Part shown: positions 53,830 to 64,000 of the stretch, in pieces | Position numbering within the stretch: the first letter of the stretch is position 1 | How the letters are laid out: the number at the start of each line of letters is the position of its first letter | NCBI GenBank assembly: GCA_026182355.1 | Contig: JAPFBL010001928.1 | Coordinates: 3,321,001-3,385,000 of the forward strand | Direction: 5' to 3' | From: Hermatobates lingyangjiaoensis | Taxonomy: Eukaryota > Arthropoda > Insecta > Hemiptera > Hermatobatidae | DNA length: 64,000 nucleotides | Program-made: the position numbers and the translations under genes | The notes under the pieces: model-generated | The model's database searches: none | Told to the model about the DNA's origin: nothing | What the model saw: the letters and a program-made list of their open reading frames with translations, nothing else

Positions 53830-56800
53830 ATTTTCTTAAGATAGCACAGGGAGAACTGTGACTTGTAAATTTTTTTTATCAGTTTGTATGGATGAGACAT
53901 TTATGGCAATAAAGCATTGCCTGACATCCATTGATCTGCAACGCCTGGACAGTCCATTATGACTTCCGAAGAGAGCTCTTCTAGATATATAGATATAGTA
54001 ATTGGGTGAGAATTGTCATATTTCTTCTTCCAGCGCATTATGGATTCATTTTCCTGTAATAATTGTGCTTTCGCCTCTTTGGGATTATAGTTGGCACTTT
54101 ACTGGATTCTGTCCGCAATACCAATATCTTCATATTCCTGAATTTTAAATACCTTTAAGTTGAGATAGCCAGAACTTATCCACTTCTCACCGTTCTAGAA
54201 AAAGATAACAAGCCATATTCTACTTCACCTAGTGAAGTAAATCATACTAACCTTAGCAAGCTTAACTTGTTCTTAATCCTAGGAGACTTCGGTGCCTGTA
54301 TAAGACCCAAAGTAAGAATATAGATGTTTAATTATGATATTTACTGAGAAAAATGTATGCGAAACAAATACATTGCATACTCTTCAGTTATTTAATTTGT
54401 TGATAGCCCATCATGTGTTAATCATAATTTATTGACCAACCTATGCTGTTACATTGTAACTACTGAGCTGAGATCTCCCTAAACTATTTCTATTAAAAGC
54501 TGCCAAATTGTGAGAATAGTAGCTTATTGCTCGACTGATTTAAGGAAGGGTAGATGTTGTTTTGTAATCTCTAAAGATTAGTATTTACTCAAAATTAATT
54601 AGTATTTTTTTAACTGGAGCGAAGACAAAAGAGCAAAGATGCTGCCATTAGATAATAAATACAAATATTATTTAATATAGATTGCCCTTCTTCCAAGTAA
54701 TTTTTGACACTTTTTGAACTATTTTGCATTTTTTTTTTGATACCTACTTACTTTTTTTTTATATTTTTAAAAATGATATTTATTGATTCAAAAATGTACC
54801 ATAATGCACCTTTATCTATGATGAAATTGTCTAAAAAAAAAACAAAAGAAAAACGAAATTAGGAATTTTGAATTGAATTTTCTCTTGTTGTATTGAATGT
54901 TATTTTGATCGGTCGAACGGTTTTATAGTAGTGTTCAAATAATTTCAAATTCAATCTTAAGTCAACAGTGCTGAACCTTTTTTGAGTTAATGTCATTTAT
55001 AGTTCCATAAAAAGAACCAAAAATCCAATTCAGTACAAAAGTTAGTAGTTTATGAGAAGAGTATTATGATTTTCATGAATGCAATTTAATTTCTATTGAA
55101 TAAAGTTATGCAATAATTGTTTTTGCGCTTGAAACAACTAAAATTAACTACTAAGCAAAATTACAAACAACCATTGTGGTAGATTCCTAATGGTCCTACT
55201 AAATTCTCTAAAAGGAAGCCAGTAAGCAATGTAATTGGGTCGACACAATACGGTGTGCAGATAACGCGGAATATCATTTGCGTATTTACTTTGGTCGTCA
55301 AGGTAAAACAATAATTATTTTAACAATTTAAACAAACATATAAAAAACACTGAAGTTACTTTAAATAAAAAATTGCAATTTACATAAAATCAAATAGGAA
55401 ATATAGCATTAAATATTTAAATGTTTGGCAATAACGAAATATAAATAAATCAGAAGTCCAAATAGAAATAAAGACTCTAAAAAAAGTTCAATGGTTATGA
55501 AAAATGCATGAACAAATTATAAACAACCGCTTCAGTTATTTTATACGTTAATAGGAAATTTTATTTCTAATGATGAAAATTAATAAGTAATTCATTGATC
55601 TTAATTATTTTTAAATACATTATTGAAATTAATGATAGGTAGAAGAATTTGCTTCAAGTAAATTACATATGAGATTTTAAAAAGTTATATTAAATAATCC
55701 AATTATTACATGAAGAACTGATTGTTTTTATTTTCTTTCTTGTAGTTTGCAATAGTAAAAAAATATTATCTCGAAATTTTGAAGGATTTACGGGTTTTGA
55801 GATTCGTTAAAGTCCTTTTTTGACGTTCTTCTAATGACGTCTCTCTCTCTCTCTTTCTCTCTCTCTCTATCTATCTTTCTCTTTGTTAGTATGTTTGTAT
55901 GTGTATGATGAATCAACTTCATATACTTCAATGAACCCTATAGTGTAAAGCGGCAAACACGTTCCTGTTGTACAATCCACCCCACCTTCCACAATGTATA
56001 AAATAGCATTCCAAAAAAATTTAATTTAGTAAAAAAAAAATAAATCTTCAAATAAAGGATTTAATAATATATGCAGAATATCTAAGGGGGCGTTACTCTC
56101 CTAACGACCGCTGTGCAAGCTGTAATTAACATGATACGAGCAATAAGAATATGTCTGGAATATTAAAATATTTATTAGCCTTTATAAGCATAAATATTTT
56201 TTATAAAATCATACGTAAAACCAATAGAAGTGAGAGACCTTCCTAATCAAGGTTTGAACTTCATTAAAGAAGTAAAATATAATTTTCATTACGAAATTAC
56301 ATAGAAAAGCATAATAGAGCAGAGATGGCAGGTTATTATACGAGATGGCAGGTTATAACAGAGAGTAACAGCATGTCCAATTTCATTGATCAATGACTTT
56401 AGACTGATTAAATGTATATGCTTTCATTAAACAAATGAAATAATTAAATTATTTATGTATTAGTCTGATAATATTTTACAAGAGCTTGTGTTATGCTGTG
56501 TACACAACAGCCACAACGAAATGAAACCAGAACTCAATTGATTGTTAATGAGGTTGATAGTAAGCTTCCTTATATTAAAGTTGAGTGTAAGCCGCTTCAG
56601 ATATTTAATGATGAAATACCTATGATAAGTATTTCAGTGTCAAAAACAGGGAAAAAATATGGACTGTTTTGACATATGGTAGGCAAAAATACCTTCATGA
56701 GCTTAAAATAACAGGGATCTATACAGGCATTATCAAGCAAGATGGATTATAGAGCACTTAATATTTAGAAATGAGTTACATTTTTTTTAAATTAATTTTG

Positions 56801-58790
56801 TTTGTGATCACTTTATAACTTGGCTTACGGTACAACTAAACGATTGTACCTAGTGTGCTTTGAGATAAGATGAACATATACATTGTGGTTTCCAGCTATA
56901 TGTGAGGCCAAAGCAAGCTTTGTTTGTGTTATATCGGAAATTACTGATCTAATATTTGCAGGTAAACTGAAACATAGGTGATTAATCGTGCAATGAGTGC
57001 TACTGACAGCTGCCGGCGCTGCACCGAGGACCGCTTCCCTGCCACAGCACACGTACGCTAAGCCAAATAATGTGACTGTACCAGATAATTGCTATCTACG
57101 GCTGACACTAATTATGACCTAATTACATCCCACTAGTCATCTAATTACCACACGCTCTTATTCCTTAAGTACTCAATTTGTGGAAACTTTAATTATTAAC
57201 ATTAAACTGCTTCATCATATTAGCAGTATACTTCAATAATATTTCAACTGTCACTCTATATTAATTAACCTCATATCTATATGTATGATATTGTCTGTAT
57301 GTATGTTCATTTATCTATGAGCCGTGAATTCTCAAATGGTTTTAACTTTGAAAACTTTTACATGTTAACTCAAGTAGCAACCCATGGGTTGGTTTACACT
57401 GAAAATATAAGTTTTCTGCCCTTACCTACTGTTTCCTTACGTGTTTATATTCACCTTTAAGTCAATGAAAGTTTTGTAACAAGAAATAACATGAAACAAT
57501 ATTACTTAAATTACACATTTATCTTCAATCACAAAAAGTTTATATTATGAAGCTCATACAAAGGAAAAAAGCTATCAGGAAACTCTCTTTCAAAGCATTT
57601 AAGAAAAAAAGACATTTAAAATGAAATGTTGGTTGAGAAATGACCGATATGTAACTAGAAATGAAAAATTAACTATATCAATTAAAAAGAGTTTTCATTG
57701 CAAGAATTGTGTGACTTGAAGGCAAGAACGATAGTACAACTAGTACACTTCAGTTATGGGTCGAAAACTGAAACATCCAAGCGTTTCACTTGAAACCCAT
57801 TAGAAAGACATTGAGTATGCGTGAGAAAGAGAGAGAGGATCATGTCTCTAGCTAATTAGCGAAACCTGGTTATAACAATTTATACACTCAGGTAATTTCA
57901 AAAGGTGTGTTTTCATTGTGAACTTGATATCAAAATAATGGTCGGAAATAACTTTGAGTATGTATGTAATATTATTGTAACCTCCTTGACCATCAATGGT
58001 AACCTCTTTGAATAATAGTTGCTGCACTGACCGCTAGGGTTGATAAGTTGTGATATAACCTTATCCTTTATGGCATACTCTATGTAACGTAATGTACAAT
58101 CTTAAGTTTTGTTTATTTTCAAGTAACTAATTTTCATTTATGTTTTAATATGTTTTTATCATTGAATCATGTTTCAATAAAATATATTAATTTTTCAACA
58201 AAACTGAACTTAAACATTTAGGATTGGCAAGTTAATCTCCCCTACCCAAAACCTCCATATTATATGTATATTTGAACAGTATACTAATAATGAAGATATC
58301 ACTGCAGATTTTAGGTGTATTAAACAAATGCATTGAATGTTGAAGAACATATTTTTCCTCAGAGACATTTTTTCTCCATCTTCTGATAAAATGTAAGGGT
58401 CTATCTATGGCGAATAGAGCAAAGGGAGGGTCATTGTAAATAGCACAGGCCAGCAACCCTTGCAGGCGCTCTTCCCTAATATATCTGCCTTTCGGCCAAC
58501 CAACGGGCCTCTAATGGCATTCATTCAAACCCTTCGACTCTCTTCTATCTGCCATCACCAAAGTACTTTTGGCCTTTAAAACGTCCCAGTCTTTTCCTCT
58601 TAACTCACATATTTCTTCTAGATAAGGAATCACTATTTCAATACCAAAGATTTATAGAACTGAAAATGTTAATGGAATATCATATACATTGATACGTGTT
58701 GCTTATTTACAGTCATTAAACAATAATGACTATCTAATAAATTGTAAAATGAAATAAACCTTTAACTTCTTTGTATATATGTAAGCTCAA
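53830..58790. other. repeat-poor, unique-looking DNA
   Basis: Nearly 5 kb without (TA)n tracts, HHR motifs or recognised transposons, in contrast to the rest of the window. It includes a small (CT)n at 55840-55870 and TAATTA-rich stretches (for example 57080-57180). No coding exon recognised; the minus frame at 56825-57052 has no domain. It may be intronic or regulatory. Confidence 0.4.
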
Positions 58791-58804
58791 AACTAAACTA
58801 AAAA

Positions 58805-58960
58805 ACACACTTACAAAATCAAAATTTTCAGTTTAACCGCCATCAAGGGGAAGAAAAAAGAGAAAACACAATGAAGGCGCGCTGTGTTTTCTTCTTTTCT
58901 TTCCCGTGATAAAACTCAAACTGAGACTTTGATACTGCAAGTGTACAGCATATTTCTTTA
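58805..58960. repeat. diverged palindrome related to the AATT HHR family
   Basis: The left arm (AACACACTTACAAAATC...GAAAACACA) pairs imperfectly with the right (TGTGTTTTC...GCAAGTGTA). On the minus strand the left arm reads TTGATGG, C, GGTTAAACT, GAA, AATTTTGA, a decayed AATT-family HHR. Confidence 0.5.
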
Positions 58961-58964
58961 CTTA

Positions 58965-60350
58965 TTTCTAAATTTTTTTGTTCGTTTTAGATTGTTTTTC
59001 CATTTATAAACAGCACTGATACATATCAGTCCTTTATAGGAAAGAAATGGTGGTTGTGCTACCTGCAGAATTTATGTTTATTCAGGTGATAGTGTTCTCA
59101 CTTTTATTAGTTTCCCACTGGTGTCTTTTCCGTAACAATAATTGTCTTAGGCTCTTGATGCGAAGTAACTGTTAATGGTGTATCTGGCCAGCACACTACG
59201 CAGGTTAGTCGGTGTTACACACAGACGAATGTGTCAATTCGTCACCGTAGCGGATCCCTTTTGCGCTTGATCTTCTCTGTTCCTCTGGGGATATTCACAT
59301 AGAGGATGAATATTCAATCAAAAGAACGATTCTGCATGACATATTGCTTGCTATTCCAAAGAGGTCATTTGATTTCTTGATCGACATCGTTCGCACCATA
59401 AGACTCTTTCGAAAGCATAATTTTTGTTTGGACAAAAAACTTATGTTGCGTTACCCTGACACCAGTCATCAAGGTTTAATCAAGCTCTCGTTAAAATATG
59501 TCAGTTAACTCCCTATTGATTATTTCTAGTTAACAGGACAGGAGAGCAAGCTCATTTGAAGCCAGTATTATCTTTGATACGGACTTCTTTGAAATAAAAC
59601 TCGCCTAACCTTCCTTTTCCTTTCAGCATCCAATTTCTCCATCCATTTTACCCTATTAGAACTCAATACAGTCAAATCTTTCATTTCACACCAATTGTCG
59701 AAAAGTCATTACCTCTTTCATTTCTTTTAGATTTTTCTCTTTTTGAAATCTCAGAATACTCCTCTTTTTAAAGGTTTTACTTGCTGACTAACAACTTCAT
59801 ACTCTATAATCAACATTATATCATTAATATTGTTTAAGAAAAGAAACCAAAGTCATGCTATATTTGGACGTTTTAGTAATATTTTAACAATATTTGTAAA
59901 CATCTATATAGCTCCAATGATGGTGATGGCTACAGGTCCAATTGCAAAGTGTTTTAAGTTTTTTTTATGCATTATTACTACTTTACATACGTCTGTTTTA
60001 TAAACTGTTACTTATCGGAGACAGTTGACAGTTTATTATTGTTCTCATTTCTCTGTATATATGAAAAGAATAAATTGTAAATATTTTTATTTTGGTTTTT
60101 ATTATTATGTATCCTTTTTTTCTTGGGTTATATTATTTTTTCTATTTATTTCACATTTTTATTTTTTTTTTTTGTTTTAATTTAATTCCTTCGTTCCCCA
60201 GTTTGCTTGGTTATGGACTGTTGTTTGCCACTCTCGTGTGAGGTCTGCAGTCAGTTTTCTTTTGCCTTAAGTCATGCAAATCTCTTCATGATGACGATGG
60301 ATGTCTAAATATTAAAATAGTCTTGCTTAGGGTTTTTCTCCTTGTTTTTT
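58965..60350. other. non-coding; HHR-like trace at 60285-60315
   Basis: CATGATGACGATGGATGTCT then AAATATTA near 60285 looks like a decayed ATAT-family HHR. Otherwise no recognised feature. Confidence 0.35.
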
Positions 60351-60940
60351 AATATATATATAATCAAACCTCAATATGAAATGGGAAAACAACACTCAGA
60401 TCTTTCAACTCTGACGAAGACCGGTTGTTATGGTTGAAGGATATTAGTCTTGTTTTACTATTTCATAAATTGGTTTGATCATTGATTGTTATTTCACGTG
60501 TTTATTTAAATCTTTAGATATATATATATATATATATATATTTAATTAATATATATATATATATATATATCCATAAAATCAATGATCAAACCACAATAAG
60601 AAATGGAAAAAAAAGAGGTTTCTGACTCTGACGAGGACCGCTTGTTACGGTTGAAAGATTGTAGTCTTGTTTTCCCATTTTCTTATTGTGGTTTGATCAT
60701 TGATTGTTATTTCACGTGTTTATGTGATATCTTTATATATATATCATTTTAAGATGATGAAGAATTATTTAAACTGCGCGAGAAATTATGTGCTACGGAG
60801 AGTATATATATATATATATAAAGATTTCACATAAACACGTGATATTATATAATCAATGATCAAACCACAATAAGAAATGGGAAAACAAGACTAAGATCTT
60901 TCAACCGTAACTTAGTGGTTTCTTCGTAGAGTGTCATATG
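60350..60940. repeat. cluster of AGATCT-family HHR units and (TA)n
   Basis: At least three partial units in both orientations, separated by (TA)n tracts (60521-60541, 60549-60570, 60804-60821). One good HHR core at 60624; broken ones at about 60395-60450 (inner deletion) and 60890-60925 (stem II region rearranged). The recurring block ATTGATTGTTATTTCACGTG appears on the plus strand near 60480 and 60700. Confidence 0.72.
60624..60666 (+). ncRNA. hammerhead-like ribozyme motif, AGATCT family, stem III altered
   Basis: GACT, CTGACGA, extra G, GACCG/CGGTT with loop CTTGTTA, GAA, AGATTG (usually AGATCT), T, AGTC. Stem I and stem II intact; the stem III palindrome is broken. Confidence 0.58.
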
Positions 60941-61008
60941 TTAATTTCATCATATGAACTGATTTATACATATATATATATATTATATACAAATCACCAA
61001 ATATATAT

Positions 61009-61015
<7 letters not shown>

Positions 61016-61054
<39 letters not shown>
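61016..61054. repeat. (TA)n microsatellite
   Basis: Dinucleotide tract closing the repeat cluster. Confidence 0.95.
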
Positions 61055-61059
<5 letters not shown>

Positions 61060-62010
61060 AAGGTGTTATATTCTTAGCTAGAATCATATTCAGATAGTTG
61101 ATCTACCAATTTTTTATCATTACATAATTATTTTGTAAATGGTTCTTCTTTAGAATTTGTTATTTTAAAAAATTATTGGTGAAATAGAAATTTTGAATAT
61201 ATTTTGGTAACTGTTTGTATAAATTATAAAACTGTTCGCCAATGTAATCCTAAATGTTATGTTGGTGTATGTTTTATAAATGCAATAACAGTTTAATGCC
61301 AATTATGAAAGAAATAGTTGCAAAAAAGTTTTTTCCTCTTGTTATTGGAGGGATTAGAGGCAATTAGGGAAAGGTGGTTGTAGGATGGGGGGTGGGTTAG
61401 CATGAAACATGATTAATGCTTATTAAATTGGCGAGATGGTTAGCTGAAGGTCTCCGGACTGCGTCTAATTATTAAACTTTGATTATTCTAGGCTCAAATC
61501 TGCGACAAGCTTCCCTTGACAATAACTCCCCCATTTCCATTCCACTGGTAACTTTGGCCAAGGAGACAACTTGGCGCTAACCTTGTCATCCTGTCCATGC
61601 GACAAATTGTCTTCCTACCTTGCTTCTCTCTGCTCCGCCAAATCTCCCTCCTTTTATTATTTAACATGCTTTTTCAAACTCGATTCCGACATGCTGTGTT
61701 CTGAGATAATCCAAATTTAATTCATTAATGATGTGCACTGCTTTAATCAGAGAGACAACTTGGAATTCGTTGCTTTTGATTACACTGTACAACCACTACG
61801 AACAGTACTATTTCGTGTTGTAGTAGGATTATTAGATATATGGTACCGTTAATGTTTTTCAACAAAATAATTGTTTGTTTTGCGCCAAATTGACCTAGAT
61901 TTTTTCCTATAACAAAGCTACATCTAGCGCATAGTGAAATCACGACGAAGGATCTTCTATAGAAGAAGACGTCCTGGGCGTTAGCTGCCGCTGCATGTCA
62001 TGTCCATGGA
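61060..62010. other. unique-looking DNA, GC-richer 61330-61680
   Basis: Includes TAATTA- and TTAATG-type motifs and a long stretch without simple repeats. No coding exon recognised. Confidence 0.35.
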
Positions 62011-62019
62011 GCTTTTGGC

Positions 62020-62053
62020 TCTTCTGAAGACGAGGAAATACGAAAATTAGAGA
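62020..62053 (+). ncRNA. hammerhead-like motif, AATT family, stem II lost
   Basis: CTGAAGA, extra C, GAGGAAATAC (no stable hairpin), GAA, AATT, A, GAGA, pairing with TCTT upstream through one wobble. Probably inactive. Confidence 0.42.
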
Positions 62054-62059
62054 CATATG

Positions 62060-64000
62060 TGTGTGTTTTTGTTTCGTTTCTGTTGCTTAACTACCTTTAA
62101 ACTATTAGAGTACGTCTTGAATCGTTTACACAAGTACTTACAACTAGTATGTGCGTATTATAATAATTTCGTCTTCCATCCAAAATATTACGACCAGGAT
62201 AACTCAGTGTTTGATCTACCTATTTTGTTGATAACAAATACTCTTAGTCTAGATCATTCGATTAATTAACCACTTTTTTTATAGTCAAATAAAAAATATA
62301 AAAAATAATATAGAATCTATTGTTCTACATATGAAAACTATAATTTGGTGTAATGAATAACAATGCAAGGATAAGTGAATGTGAGGACAGTAGAGTGTCA
62401 CACAGTCTATTCATATCTAGAACCTGGAGCTGGCACCAAAATGGCAAACGAAATGTTCATTTCTGAAGACGACTAAAGAGCCGGCCGATTGGAGCAGGGA
62501 GCCAATGAACAAAAGAAGGGAATAAACACCCTCTCAGATAACACTCAACAAATGTACTCATGCCATACTCTGTGGCTTGAATTGGTTAGATTAGAGCTGC
62601 CTCAGATATGCGAGAGAACGTTTCGAGTATGAGGTGAATACTGGTGGGTTTCTGGAGAATACATATAGGGCAGAGTTTCTAACGTTTGTCTACGCTATAG
62701 CAAGAATCAAGAAGACAGCAGGAGTGTTCCTCACCTGACCTCCCATACAGACGAAGAGATTTTTTTGTTTTGTTTACTTTTTTACGTGTTTTTCTACCAG
62801 AAATTTATTTACTTTGGTTCTAAGTCTACTTATACCTTCTTTATCAGTATATTTTGTTTGTTTTAGTTTTTGTAGGACATAAGAGTTTATCCATGTGATG
62901 TAGGGTCGTGGAAGCTTGCCTCCGCGTGGTCCACCTCGGGCATATCTCGGATGGTTTGGTTTGTGTTTATCCTCGGCTCGAGCTTGTATCTCCCGAGATA
63001 GGGCGAAAGAACTTTCTCGTAAAACAATTATCAGTCTGTTTTGTTGTTATTATCCGCAATATGACTGAACAAGCTGGGAGCGCGGAATTATACCAAAACA
63101 GGTTAGAATAGAGCATGGAATGACTGTGTTGCAGAGAGCTCAGTGAAATATTATGAATAAGTTATATGTATAATCGGTAATGTTATTACACTAAAATAAA
63201 GGATTGAATAGATTTCCAAATTGGATTGTTATTCATGGGTTCGAGTTCGGTTTGAACCTACAGAATGTGGTTTTGAGAAGTAAGAAGCCAAGTCGAAATC
63301 AAAGGGCCAGAGTTGGTAACAAGCTGAGTTTAGGGATGGATTGTTGGCATTGTAGGATAAGGGACAAGTTGACAGGGTTTCAGCTGAGTTGAGGAGGCTC
63401 TTTTCAGTCCCTGTGGCCTGCCTAGTAACGACTTGCCCAAGACCAACAATATAGCTTCACAACCTTAAGCGTGCCTTTCAGTGTATCGGTCAAGTCTTTC
63501 CATCTCATTGTACCAAAATCAGTCAAACTTATAATCCTTTAAATTAGAAACTAAACTAATTTAATTATAAATTGTCACCAAGAAACTGTGAGACAGAAAG
63601 AGTTAAGAGATTGCTTACTTTCTTACTACTTTTGAACAACTGATGGAATCTGAGAACATACACTATTCAAAAGATCTAATTTTTGTATATGCAGACATGT
63701 GTTATATTTTTCTACCATTTCTTATACCTATATAAACCTACAAAACCGATCATGATATTTTTATGGCAATAGAATGTGTTTTAAAGAAATATAAGATGTT
63801 TCGAAACATCTTTAAGAGAATATAAGATTCACATGTAAAAAATTTTACAAAAAAAAAGTGTTTCGAACCGTGTTCTCCTTTCTCAGGTGACATCAGATAA
63901 TTATAAGAAGGAGTATAGACTTTATTGCTAAAAAAACCCTTTTTGTGAAATCGGTGGCTCACTAGGCTGACATTAATAATATAACCTGTAATGACTGAAA
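62060..64000. other. unique-looking DNA, no recognised gene
   Basis: GC-richer stretch at 62880-63110 and frames at 62908-63111 and 63204-63392 (plus) without recognisable domains. At 63850-63895 the minus strand reads CTGATGTCACCTGAGAAAGG then AGAACACGGTTCGAAACAC, which resembles a decayed HHR-like motif with an enlarged stem II. Confidence 0.35.

Overview
This is a eukaryotic, AT-rich (roughly two-thirds A+T) intergenic or intronic window with no convincing host protein-coding exon. Open frames are short, and the recognisable ones are all decayed transposable elements. Penelope-like retroelements, irritans-type mariners, jockey and I/R1-type LINEs, hAT elements, a tRNA-derived SINE and CCTAA-ended retroelement tails together suggest an arthropod, perhaps a chelicerate such as a horseshoe crab or arachnid. 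That placement is inference; no marker gene is present.

The dominant theme is a dispersed set of small hammerhead-ribozyme-like (HHR) motifs, about 25 copies on both strands. They share one design: CTGANGA, one extra nucleotide, a covarying stem II hairpin, GAA, a short self-complementary stem III ending in T, then an H (A/C/T) cleavage-site position. In several copies a 3-6 bp stem I also closes. Stem III differs between families (ATAT, AATT, AGATCT, ACGCGT, ACATGT, AGGCCT, ATGT, ACGT), while the layout stays fixed. One copy (46879-46914) lies directly 3' of a Penelope-like RT plus GIY-YIG remnant (46939-48386) on the same strand. Two others (34663, 44331) sit just upstream of a Penelope-like N-terminal ORF remnant. 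Many copies occur in head-to-head pairs forming long inverted repeats, usually bounded by (TA)n tracts.

Layout. 1-18 kb: HHR palindromes, (TA)n tracts, a perfect hAT with an 8-bp target duplication (5321-5719), a GC-rich island (about 9.7-10.05 kb) and a full-length SINE (13491-13803). 18-20 kb: duplicated SINE-bearing segments around an I/R1-type LINE 3' end whose tail matches the SINE tail. 21.4-22.5 kb: 74-bp satellite. 24.4-26.5 kb: jockey LINE remnant, a fold-back mariner and a 42-bp minisatellite. 27.7 kb: a long palindrome. 30.9-33.1 kb: a hAT MITE and a 44-bp minisatellite. 34.6-35.0 and 44.3-44.7 kb: duplicate Penelope-like cassettes. 37.6-39.0 kb: a 1.4-kb hAT with nested debris. 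41.7-42.3 kb: a hAT split by a SINE. 43.9-50.6 kb: Penelope-like remnants, a hAT MITE and HHR palindromes. 52.9-53.8 kb: an internally deleted mariner. 53.8-60.3 kb: mostly unique, repeat-poor DNA. 60.3-61.05 kb: HHR/(TA)n cluster. 61.1-64 kb: mostly unique.

No operon-like or host pathway relationships can be inferred. The working relationships are between parasites: the SINE probably uses the LINE machinery through a shared 3' tail, and the HHR/palindrome units probably depend on Penelope-like reverse transcriptase.
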